Both the position numbers and the translations under genes were made by a program. Shown one piece after another: positions 26,217 through 33,658 of a DNA stretch of 64,000 nucleotides; positions within the stretch are counted from its first letter, which is position 1; every line of letters starts with the position of its first letter. Source of the stretch: Pseudanabaena sp. (GTDB taxonomy: Bacteria > Cyanobacteriota > Cyanobacteriia > Pseudanabaenales > Pseudanabaenaceae); assembly GCA_003249015.1 (NCBI GenBank), contig QBLS01000008.1, positions 62,001-126,000 on the forward strand, given 5' to 3'. The notes beneath the pieces are model-generated. The model was not told the DNA's origin and did no database searches. It worked only from the letters and a program-made list of their open reading frames with translations.

Positions 26217-26303
26217 ATGGCAGAATTCACGATCTGGATTGTTTTAAGCTTTGGGGTTCCCTATACATTCTGGAAAATTGTTAGACCATTTACTGAAGTG
26301 TAG
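26217..26303 (+). CDS. Candidate 28-residue membrane peptide
   Basis: ATG at 26217 reads MAEFTIWIVLSFGVPYTFWK and ends IVRPFTEV. It has one hydrophobic stretch and a charged C-terminus, and is followed 28 nt later by a hairpin with a T run. Many photosynthetic small subunits look like this, but I cannot match it to one. The ribosome site is weak. The rest of the 500-nt gap (25868-26367) shows no further gene. Confidence 0.28.
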   Translation: MAEFTIWIVLSFGVPYTFWKIVRPFTEV

Positions 26304-26330
26304 GTTCTGCTAAATCCTCAAGATATATAT

Positions 26331-26361
26331 AAAAAGTGCGACACCATGCGTCGCACTTTTT
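26331..26361. terminator. Terminator downstream of sfsA (bidirectional)
   Basis: Perfect stem 26331-26342/26350-26361 (AAAAAGTGCGAC and complement) with T-rich flanks on both strands, 7 nt past the sfsA stop. Confidence 0.75.
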
Positions 26362-26367
26362 ATTGAT

Positions 26368-27093
26368 TCAGACTTCTAATTTTGCTAAACCCAGATAAGT
26401 AATTTTCGTAGGCTCGATCGCAAATCGACAGGCTAAGACTTTCATTCCCCTAGCGATCGCCTCTTTGAGTAATTGAGCATATGTAGGATCAGCTTCTACA
26501 CCTGCGGCAAAGCGATCGCAATCCCCACGATTGATAAAGTAAATTAATGCAGAGTCAGTATTGTCATCTATTACTGACATTAGTTCTCTTAGATGCTTCT
26601 GTCCTCTGGTCGTCACCGTATCAGGAAATAGCGCCAAGCTTCCCTTACACCAAGTAGTATTTTTGACTTCCACATAGGTTCGTTGAGAGATTAGTGAGTC
26701 TTCTTGATTATTAGTTAAGAGAAAGTCGATGCGACTTTTTTCATTACCATAGGCAACCTCGCTTTGGACGTTTGTATAGGTTTCTAGTTCTGGCAATAAA
26801 TGGCGATCGAGCATATGTCCAATTATGCGATTGGGAAGGCTGGTATTAATTCCAATCCATTGGTCGTCTAGATAGATTGCTTCCCAGCTATAGGCTAATT
26901 TGCGCTTAGGATTGTCATGAAATGAAACTAAAACTGGACTTCCAATCTCACATACACCTGTCATCGGTCCTGTGTTGGCACAATGAGCCGTAATTATTTC
27001 GCCATTGTCTAGCTGGATATCAGCAAAAAATCGCTTATATCGACTAACTAGGCGACCTAGCTTTAGGTCTGTATAGGTATGAACCTGTGTCAT
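26368..27093 (-). CDS. sfsA: SfsA family DNA/RNA nuclease-like protein
   Basis: 241 residues, normal length. OB-like N-terminal part (GRLVSRYKRFFADIQLDNGE, THCANTGPM-like ITAHCANTGPMTGVC) and the nuclease domain with SRIDFLL, YVEVKNTTW and FPDTVTTRGQKHLREL. First described as sugar fermentation stimulation protein; the EVKN and RIDF motifs suit a PD-(D/E)XK nuclease fold. Its role in cyanobacteria is unclear. Confidence 0.94.
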   Translation of the reverse strand: MTQVHTYTDLKLGRLVSRYKRFFADIQLDNGEIITAHCANTGPMTGVCEIGSPVLVSFHDNPKRKLAYSWEAIYLDDQWIGINTSLPNRIIGHMLDRHLLPELETYTNVQSEVAYGNEKSRIDFLLTNNQEDSLISQRTYVEVKNTTWCKGSLALFPDTVTTRGQKHLRELMSVIDDNTDSALIYFINRGDCDRFAAGVEADPTYAQLLKEAIARGMKVLACRFAIEPTKITYLGLAKLEV

Positions 27094-27155
27094 TTAAGGT
27101 TATCTATAGATATTTAGAAAGTGGCGTTTATACTAGCACGACAGCTTTACAGCAA

Positions 27156-27216
27156 TTCCTATTCAAGGATTGATGGTGCTGCGCGAAGCGCAGCACCATC
27201 AATCCTTGAATAGGAA
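27156..27216. repeat. Perfect 29-bp hairpin
   Basis: Stem 27156-27184/27188-27216 with a 3-nt loop, starting TTCCTATTCAAGGATTGATG. It lies between the divergent sfsA and Kir channel genes, about 40 nt before the channel start, where it could sit in the 5' leader. Confidence 0.7.
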
Positions 27217-27258
27217 GGGAGTAATATTAGTGAATATGGCTATAGCAGAGATCACAAT

Positions 27259-28146
27259 ATGAAAACTAAACGTAAGCGCAATCCTTCGGTCATCAAGATA
27301 GAACAACGTGATGGCACTCTACAGGCTGTAGATACTAACAATTGGTATGCCTATCTGCGCGATCCATATCATCTATTGCTGACAATTCCTTGGCTAGGAT
27401 TCATGGCGATCGTGGTTCTCTTTGATCTATTTCTCAATGCTCTGTTTGCAGTTCTTTATCTCTTAGATGCTAATGCGATCGCTGGTGTCGAAAAGGTTGG
27501 ATTTTTGGAGGCTTTCTTTTTTAGTGTGCAAACTCTTGCCTCGATCGGCTATGGGGTAATGAATCCCCACACTCTCTATGCCAATCTGGTTGTGACTTTT
27601 GAATCGATCTCTAGTTTGATGTTATTCGCTGTAATTACGGGAATTGCCTTTACTAGATTCGCTAAGTCTTCTACTCGCGTAATGTTTAGCCGCGTTGCCA
27701 CTGTTAACAACTATAACGGTGTGCCTACGCTTACCTTTCGTACTGCCAATGAGCGACGAAATAATATTCTTGAGGCTAAATTGAGAGCTTATCTGATGAT
27801 TGATGAAATTACAGAAGAAGGGCAAATGATGCGGAGGTTGCATGAACTAAAGTTGGTTCGCGATCATTCACCTGTATTTTTGTTGTCATGGACAGTGATG
27901 CATAACATCAATGAAAGTAGTCCCCTCTATGGCATTACCTTGGAAACCATGGAAAGACTAAAAGCTCAAATTCTAGTGTCATTGACAGGTGTAGATGAGA
28001 CTATTGAAGGTACAATTCATGCTCGACATATGTATGCATCTCGTAGCATCAAGTTCAATCATCGATTTGTAGATTTGATTCACATGGGAAGTGATGGATA
28101 TCGATATATTGATTACACAAACTTCCATGAGATAACTTCTGCCTAA
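27259..28146 (+). CDS. Inward-rectifier potassium channel, KirBac type
   Basis: 295 residues. Two membrane helices flank a pore loop with the selectivity filter TLASIGYG at residues 92-99. Most KirBac channels have T-V-G-Y-G with a Thr where this has Ser95, and an acidic or similar residue where this has Val100. The cytoplasmic immunoglobulin-like domain is complete: ARFA-like FTRFAKSSTRVMFS, ANERRNNILEAKLRAYL, LKLVRDHSPVFLLSWTVMHNINESSPL, and HRFVDLI. It would conduct K+ inward and be gated by lipids or pH. Monocistronic, followed by a hairpin. Confidence 0.92.
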   Translation: MKTKRKRNPSVIKIEQRDGTLQAVDTNNWYAYLRDPYHLLLTIPWLGFMAIVVLFDLFLNALFAVLYLLDANAIAGVEKVGFLEAFFFSVQTLASIGYGVMNPHTLYANLVVTFESISSLMLFAVITGIAFTRFAKSSTRVMFSRVATVNNYNGVPTLTFRTANERRNNILEAKLRAYLMIDEITEEGQMMRRLHELKLVRDHSPVFLLSWTVMHNINESSPLYGITLETMERLKAQILVSLTGVDETIEGTIHARHMYASRSIKFNHRFVDLIHMGSDGYRYIDYTNFHEITSA

Positions 28147-28147
28147 A

Positions 28148-28190
28148 CAGAAAACTTGTGGCGTGGCTTCGCCGTGCCACAAGTTTTCTG
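28148..28190. terminator. Terminator after the Kir channel gene
   Basis: Stem 28148-28162/28176-28190 (CAGAAAACTTGTGGC and complement), 2 nt past the stop. A second dyad (28209-28223/28255-28269, AGAACACTAAATCAG) follows. The remaining gap to 28508 shows nothing else clear. Confidence 0.65.
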
Positions 28191-28508
28191 ATTTAAAAAA
28201 ATAAAAATAGAACACTAAATCAGCCTAAAAGCCTTACTCAGTAGCGATTTTAGACTGATTTAGTGTTCTGTACTGAGAATCGTGCTACAAAACCTGAGCG
28301 TTGATTAAAGTAAGATTTTAGATAATAATCATTATTTCTATGTTCAGCAAATCAAAAGGGATTAGTTCAAACTGCTCTGTAAAAAACACTTCACATAGTT
28401 GGAGCATTACTTGTTTGGCTTGGAAGCAGTTAAGTATTATATCTTACTCTCAAAAAATACTTATGATAATGTCTTGTTGCTCAGGCAATTAATTGCTATT
28501 TATTTTCG

Positions 28509-28761
28509 TGTTTGCTCCTCTTAGCCTTTTTTAGAGATACCCTTAACCCATTGGATTTCTGTTGATCGTAAGGTTGCTTTGAGGGTAATGGATTTGGTTG
28601 ATGCAGTCATGCGCGATCCTTTTAGCGGAATTGGGAAATCTGAACTTTTAAAATATCTTGGCTCTGGTATTTGGTCGCACCGTATTACTCAAGAACATCG
28701 ATTGGTTTATCTAGTTGAGCAAAATTGCATTAAATTTTTGCAATGCAGATATCACTATTGA
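28509..28761 (+). pseudogene. Decayed YoeB/Txe toxin gene
   Basis: The frame from 28525 reads (P)FLEIPLTHWISVDRKVALRV and on to EHRLVYLV...LQCRYHY, the C-terminal three quarters of a YoeB toxin with its HRLVY and CRYHY ends intact. The usual first 10-15 residues are missing from this frame. A plausible start (GTG TTT GCT CCT CTT) lies in another frame at about 28509, and an in-frame stop at 28522 separates the two, so at least one frameshift has occurred. A TTG at 28579 could in theory start a 60-residue product. No antitoxin gene remains upstream. Confidence 0.6.
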
Positions 28762-28780
28762 GTAACAAGCGATCGCCACA

Positions 28781-30025
28781 TTATGCTTTTTGAAAGTAGT
28801 GATATAAATTAGCGATCGCCATATCAGACGACTGTTTAACTACATCTGCTTTAAGAGCTTTATGCCCCGCAGCTTGTGCTTGTTCGACTACTTCATATTC
28901 ATACTTTGAGCGTAAGTCTGGTGAAGCCATTAATTTAAGTTGATCGCGTAGGGAGTCAAAATGAGATTTTGGCTTTAGCTCTTCATAGATTTTTTGTTCG
29001 GGAGCTTCAAAGTTGCTAAGTGCAGAGGTCATTTCTTGAGGAATTGGGCTTAGTTCAGAGCTTTCTAGTAACTTCAAATCAGAAGCGGGTAAAGATTGAA
29101 TCCATTCTGATTGTTCTTGCCAAGATGATAGAACTGCTAGATCTTGAGTGCAAATACGGCTGATTTCTGGATAGAGTAAGTCTATTTCTTCTTGGGATTG
29201 TACGGCATTGCTAACATCGACAATATCCTGACGGATGGTGACTTGTAGGTTTTTTAATCCCTGAGTAACTGCGCCTGACTGCTTCTGAATTTGGTAGGTC
29301 ATGATGATTGTTTGTTCAATAGCCCAAGCGCATTCCATTCTTCTTAATTTACCTAATGCTGAAGTCTCTGAAAGTAGTTGGGGATTTCGGTAATCAGCGA
29401 GGGCAACTGAAAGCATATGTCTAGCACTTGCTAAACCTTGATCTCTAATATGAGTTTCGCAAGCTAACGAATTTTGAATTAACTTAGTAGCTGCCAAAAA
29501 TTGACTATAGGCGTGAATGAGAACGACTCGATGCTGTTCAAATTTGATATCTGCGGCAACTTCATCAATGTGATTTAAGATTTCAGCACCTTGATCTTTA
29601 AGTGTTTTTTTGAGATCGATAAATCCATCTTTAATCTCAATTCGCATTTGGCGAACATCTTCGCGTAGTTTGAGGATTTGATGTAAGCTTGCTGCGGAAA
29701 TTGCTACATTTGCGATCGTTCCTACGCCGATTAATGCTGTTGTCGCTTGTAAGACTCCTAGAGTCTGCTGAATCTGTGTTATGCCACCTAGTACCGCAGT
29801 AAACCCTTTATGAGTTTGATACATTTGCACGCCACCCATAGCAACCTGTACTGGAATCGCTAAGGGATTACAACAAGATGAACCAATCCCAACCGCCATT
29901 TCTACATATTTACCTGTGTTTGGATTTACTGCCATTGGTAACAACTGACCTGTTTTAGATACCAATTGTGTCAATTTTCCAGAACTTATCAGAGATTGGG
30001 TAGCTTTAGAGAAAACGTATTGCAT
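28781..30025 (-). CDS. Unrecognised protein with hydrophobic hairpin and coiled coil
   Basis: 414 residues, no family recognised. A strongly hydrophobic, Gly/Ala-rich stretch (about residues 45-115, e.g. LGVLQATTALIGVGTIANVAI) could form one or two membrane helices. A charged coiled coil follows (LKLREDVRQMRIEIKDGFIDLKKTLKDQG, about 117-150). The rest is helical with many Gln and Glu. The layout recalls membrane-inserting helical proteins. It diverges from the dynamin-like GTPase gene 131 nt away, so the two may share a control region and act together. That link is inference. Confidence 0.65.
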   Translation of the reverse strand: MQYVFSKATQSLISSGKLTQLVSKTGQLLPMAVNPNTGKYVEMAVGIGSSCCNPLAIPVQVAMGGVQMYQTHKGFTAVLGGITQIQQTLGVLQATTALIGVGTIANVAISAASLHQILKLREDVRQMRIEIKDGFIDLKKTLKDQGAEILNHIDEVAADIKFEQHRVVLIHAYSQFLAATKLIQNSLACETHIRDQGLASARHMLSVALADYRNPQLLSETSALGKLRRMECAWAIEQTIIMTYQIQKQSGAVTQGLKNLQVTIRQDIVDVSNAVQSQEEIDLLYPEISRICTQDLAVLSSWQEQSEWIQSLPASDLKLLESSELSPIPQEMTSALSNFEAPEQKIYEELKPKSHFDSLRDQLKLMASPDLRSKYEYEVVEQAQAAGHKALKADVVKQSSDMAIANLYHYFQKA

Positions 30026-30156
30026 AGTGCAGAAACCATAGAAAAAGCTCTTTAAAAGCTTTGATTTGCTTAAATATTATCAGATTTTATTGTGTAAATG
30101 ATTTTTTGGGGCTTTGATTCTGATAAATTCTAGATAACTAGATTTTTTACTCAAGC

Positions 30157-32730
30157 ATGAATACTCAACTCATCGGTAGCCAAGCGGTCAAACTCCTGTC
30201 GAAATTGACTGGTCAAGACTTGACGGTAAACGACATTACGCCGCAAGTAGTGTTTATGGCTGACTTGATCGCATTGTTAAAAGGGGTGATTCATGCCGAT
30301 GCAAAAGTTAGCGAGGATGAGGTTGCTCAGTTTAAGGCGACACTTGGCAAGCTAAATTTGAATAATAAGCAAACCTTTGAGTTGTCAAAGCTCTTGTATT
30401 CAGGCATTCATAAACATAATCTCCATTCTGAAATAGATGATTTTTTGATTTTGCTAGTGCCATTGAGTGAAGCGGAAAAATTGCTATTGTTTGGCTTGGG
30501 GTACAGAATGGCGATCGCAGACTCTAGCCTCGATGCAAGTGAGAGCAAGTATTTGCGCGATTTAGGTAAACGATTAGAAATAGAATCGCGTTATCTTGAT
30601 GTTTTAGAATCTAGTTTTGCTGGCAAGTCTTACAACAATCAAGATTTTCAAGAGGTATGTGAGCTAGTCGATCCTGCGCGTTTTCATGATTTGGGGACTG
30701 TATTTGTGAATGCAGCAGATGATTTGCTTACTGCTTTAAATCAGCTTGTTAAAACTGAGATTAAAGAACCTCAACCTGTAACCAGTCCGACAGATTCAGT
30801 AAGTGGTGAATATCAAAAGCTGCAAGGTTTTCAACTACAGAAACAATCTTTGCTCAAACGGATTAACCATTTATCGGAACTTATTGATAGCGGTGTTAAA
30901 GAGAGCCTTTTGCCTGTCACTTTCCGAGATGAGATTCAAGCTATTAAAAACAAATTGGAATCTCAGCGTTTTCGGGTAGCGGTAATTGGTGATTTTAGTA
31001 CAGGCAAGTCAACATTGCTTAATGCTTTATTAGGAGAAAAAATTCAACCAACTAGTGCGCTTCCCTGTAGTGGGACAATATCTATTCTTAAATATGGGGA
31101 AATAAAACGAGTAATTTGCCGATACCGTGATGATAGTGAAGAAGAGATTCCCCTAGAGGCATATAAAAGCAAGGCTGCAATGTCTAAACAAGCTGCTTTG
31201 GAAGATAGCACTGACGAGATTCTGAATAACAATATAAAGGAAATTATTTTTGAACATCCAAATCTATCTTTGTGTCGTAATGGAGTAGAAATTATTGATA
31301 CTCTTGGCTTGAATCATTGTATCGAAGCCACAGAGGTTACTTTAAAACTAATTCAGTTTGCTGATGCAATAATTTTTACTTCTAATGCAGGGCAATTGCT
31401 TAATCAAGGTGAAAAAGATGCACTCAGCAATATCAAGCAAAGGTACGGGAATAAACCTTTAGAAAATTTATTCTTGGTTGTTAATTTTATGGATAACTTA
31501 GATGATGACGAAGAGGTGGAAGGAGTTCAACAAAAAGCTAATAAAATCATTGATGATGGTTTAGTTGCTGGCAAGGACAGAATTCACTTCATTTCTGCTA
31601 AGCAAGCGCTCAATGCAATTATCAATAGTAAAAAAAATGACTATTTAGAAAATTTTCAGAATCTAACTCAAACGTTAGAAAGTTTTTTAACAGATGAGCG
31701 AGGTTTGATTATCTTGCAAAGTATCACTCAAAAACTAGATACTTTAACCAATAGTTGTATTGTTGATCTAAACTTGGCATTAAATAATATTGATATCAAC
31801 CTTTCGTCATTAGAAAAACGCGAAATCACCGAAAAAATTGGAGAGGCTAGTGGCAGATTTGTGAGCATTTGCAAGTATGTGCAATTGTCAACGAATAGAG
31901 CTAGTACATCAGCTACAGAATCTTGGGAAGGCAATGTCAAAGGAAATCTAAAAAACAGAATTATAGAATCAAGTAATGGTTGGACAACTAAGCATAATCC
32001 AATTTTCAGTAGAGACAAATTGATCCAAGATGCTATTCGTCAATTTAATGAAACTTTGAAATCTGAGATTGAAGAAACTAAAATAGTCGAAGGCTTAAAA
32101 CAAACTGAAATTAAAGAGCCTTGGATAATCAAGAGCTTAAAACCAATTTTAATGGAAGAACTTGATTCTTTAGATAGAAAAATTGAGCAAGAGTTTAAAG
32201 CTCTTAATTTGAGTTTCGGTATTCTTGATGAAAAAATTGGCACAAACTTTTGTGATGGAATCATGCCTAATTTTCAGGATTTTGATGTTGCTTTCATAGC
32301 AGCTTTTGCTGGTGGAGGTGCGGTTGGTGGAGGTGGTGCAGCCGCGGCCGCTTTTTTCTTGATTCCTGCGTTTGCCCTTGCACCTGCTGTTATTGTGGGT
32401 ATTATTGCAGCCATAATACTTGGTAGTACTGGATTAGCAGTAGGCTTAGACAATGCTTACAAAGAAATTTATAAGAAAGTGTGTGAAGAATGTTTTGTAG
32501 AGTTTGAGAAGGAATCAGTACAGAACCAAATCAAATTAACAATCAAAAAATCTATAAATGATCTATTTATGAACCGAGCCAAGATTGCGGGTAATTTAAT
32601 CAAGCAAATTATTTCTGAGTGTGAAAATCGGTTAGAACTTGAGGAGAAGAAACAGCAGGAAGAAGGCGATCGCCTACGTTCTCTAATCTCTAGCAAGAAA
32701 CAAGAATTTGAAACCACTTTAAGGAGATAA
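30157..32730 (+). CDS. TerB domain-dynamin-like GTPase
   Basis: 857 residues. A TerB-like helical domain (about 25-165: LLKGVIHADAKVSEDEVAQF, DSSLDASESKYLRDLG) precedes a large GTPase domain with P-loop GDFSTGKS at 278-285, a G2 Thr near 300, DTLGL as G3, and NFMD in the G4 region. Long helical segments follow, then a Gly/Ala-rich hydrophobic hairpin (about 709-775, GGGAVGGGGAAAAAFFLIPAF) that could insert in membranes, and a C-terminal coiled coil. The order matches bacterial dynamin-like proteins, which remodel or fuse membranes and in some lineages act in phage defence. The VapB gene starts 6 nt after its stop. Confidence 0.82.
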   Translation: MNTQLIGSQAVKLLSKLTGQDLTVNDITPQVVFMADLIALLKGVIHADAKVSEDEVAQFKATLGKLNLNNKQTFELSKLLYSGIHKHNLHSEIDDFLILLVPLSEAEKLLLFGLGYRMAIADSSLDASESKYLRDLGKRLEIESRYLDVLESSFAGKSYNNQDFQEVCELVDPARFHDLGTVFVNAADDLLTALNQLVKTEIKEPQPVTSPTDSVSGEYQKLQGFQLQKQSLLKRINHLSELIDSGVKESLLPVTFRDEIQAIKNKLESQRFRVAVIGDFSTGKSTLLNALLGEKIQPTSALPCSGTISILKYGEIKRVICRYRDDSEEEIPLEAYKSKAAMSKQAALEDSTDEILNNNIKEIIFEHPNLSLCRNGVEIIDTLGLNHCIEATEVTLKLIQFADAIIFTSNAGQLLNQGEKDALSNIKQRYGNKPLENLFLVVNFMDNLDDDEEVEGVQQKANKIIDDGLVAGKDRIHFISAKQALNAIINSKKNDYLENFQNLTQTLESFLTDERGLIILQSITQKLDTLTNSCIVDLNLALNNIDINLSSLEKREITEKIGEASGRFVSICKYVQLSTNRASTSATESWEGNVKGNLKNRIIESSNGWTTKHNPIFSRDKLIQDAIRQFNETLKSEIEETKIVEGLKQTEIKEPWIIKSLKPILMEELDSLDRKIEQEFKALNLSFGILDEKIGTNFCDGIMPNFQDFDVAFIAAFAGGGAVGGGGAAAAAFFLIPAFALAPAVIVGIIAAIILGSTGLAVGLDNAYKEIYKKVCEECFVEFEKESVQNQIKLTIKKSINDLFMNRAKIAGNLIKQIISECENRLELEEKKQQEEGDRLRSLISSKKQEFETTLRR

Positions 32731-32736
32731 ACAACC

Positions 32737-32958
32737 ATGCTCAAAAGTTATGAAGCAACCTATGAAAATGGACAAATTAAATGGCTTTCCGAACAGCCAG
32801 AAATTACCTCAGCACGAATTATCGTAACCATCCTAGAAGAAACTAAACCTCAAATAAAACGCCGTTTTCCTATCCCTGACATGGCTGGGAAAGTAAAGAT
32901 TTTAGGTGATATCGTGAGTCCCATTGTCGATCAAGAGGATTGGGAATGTCTGAAATAA
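32737..32958 (+). CDS. VapB-like antitoxin
   Basis: 73 residues beginning MLKSYEATYENGQIKWLSEQP, a common cyanobacterial antitoxin opening, with a C-terminal tail (VSPIVDQEDWECLK) that would wrap the toxin. AAGGAGATAA overlaps the GTPase stop codon 6 nt upstream, so it is probably co-transcribed with it. Its end overlaps the PIN toxin start by 13 nt. Confidence 0.8.
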   Translation: MLKSYEATYENGQIKWLSEQPEITSARIIVTILEETKPQIKRRFPIPDMAGKVKILGDIVSPIVDQEDWECLK

Positions 32959-33344
32959 TAGTTCTCGATACCCATATTTGGCTATGGCTAATCAACTCAA
33001 ATTTCGATCAATTTCCCTCATCTTGGCTTGAACGCTTTGAGTTAGCCGAGATATTAGCGGTATCTCCTCTATCTTGCTATGAGATTGCCTTAGCCCAAAG
33101 TCGAGGTAGATTAGAGCTAACTTGTTCTTCTAGAGAATGGTTCAACAGAGCATTAGCACCTGCCAAAATCGAGTTATTGCCACTGACTCCAGAAATTACA
33201 GTCAGAGCCGTAAACCTCTCGCCCATTCACAAAGATCCTTTCGATCGCCTAATCATTGCCACTGCCTTAGAATATGGCGCGAAACTTGCCAGTGTTGACA
33301 GCTTGTTTTCTAAATATCCTGAACTAGAAAATCATCTCATGTAA
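32946..33344 (+). CDS. VapC-type PIN domain toxin
   Basis: 132 residues from the ATG at 32946 (a TTG six bases earlier is possible). PIN-domain acidic residues are in place: VLDTHIWLW at the N-terminus, SCYEIALAQSRGRLEL in the middle, and DPFDRLIIATAL with ASVDSLFSKYP. VapC toxins cut specific RNAs, often initiator tRNA or rRNA. It overlaps the antitoxin gene, a normal VapBC arrangement. Confidence 0.9.
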   Translation: MSEIIVLDTHIWLWLINSNFDQFPSSWLERFELAEILAVSPLSCYEIALAQSRGRLELTCSSREWFNRALAPAKIELLPLTPEITVRAVNLSPIHKDPFDRLIIATALEYGAKLASVDSLFSKYPELENHLM

Positions 33345-33408
33345 GTTTTTTTACATGAAAATTCTTGATTGCATATAATTTACTCACCCCCCAATACTTA
33401 GGCACTAA

Positions 33409-33547
33409 TATACTTGATGCACCCCTCATCCCCCAGCCGCTTCTTCCAGAACGGGAGAAGGGGAGTAAGATTTTTTCTTTTTTCCCTCTCCTTCCTTGGA
33501 AGAGGGACTAGGGGTGAGGGCAAAATATTTTTGGTATGTCAAGTATA
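33409..33547. mobile_element. 139-bp MITE-like element (TATACTTGA ends)
   Basis: Ends TATACTTGATGCACCCCTC and ..TATGTCAAGTATA, a 9-nt terminal inverted repeat with TA at both ends. The body is a long imperfect palindrome (CCCTCATCCCCCAG / CTAGGGGTGAGGG). Most of the 314-nt gap between vapC and secA is this element and a second hairpin at about 33566-33615. Confidence 0.55.
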
Positions 33548-33565
33548 TGAATGCCAAATTAAAAA

Positions 33566-33615
33566 CCCAGAAGACAAGTGGCAGCGCGGAGCGCCGCCAC
33601 TTGTCTTCTGGGTTT
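33566..33615. repeat. Hairpin near the secA 3' end
   Basis: AAACCCAGAAGACAAGTGGC and complement, with one mismatch near the centre. Its core (GCGCGGAGCGCC) is the same as in the 115-bp MITE copies, but the outer TATAGC ends are absent. Confidence 0.55.
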
Positions 33616-33658
33616 CTAGTGTTCTATTTTTGATTTTTGTCCTGTACTTAGGTATAGC

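Noticed and set aside
26035-26247. 70-residue frame downstream of the barrel protein
   Set aside because: No family pattern, AT-rich and ending in an arbitrary place; the overlapping 28-residue frame is slightly more plausible.
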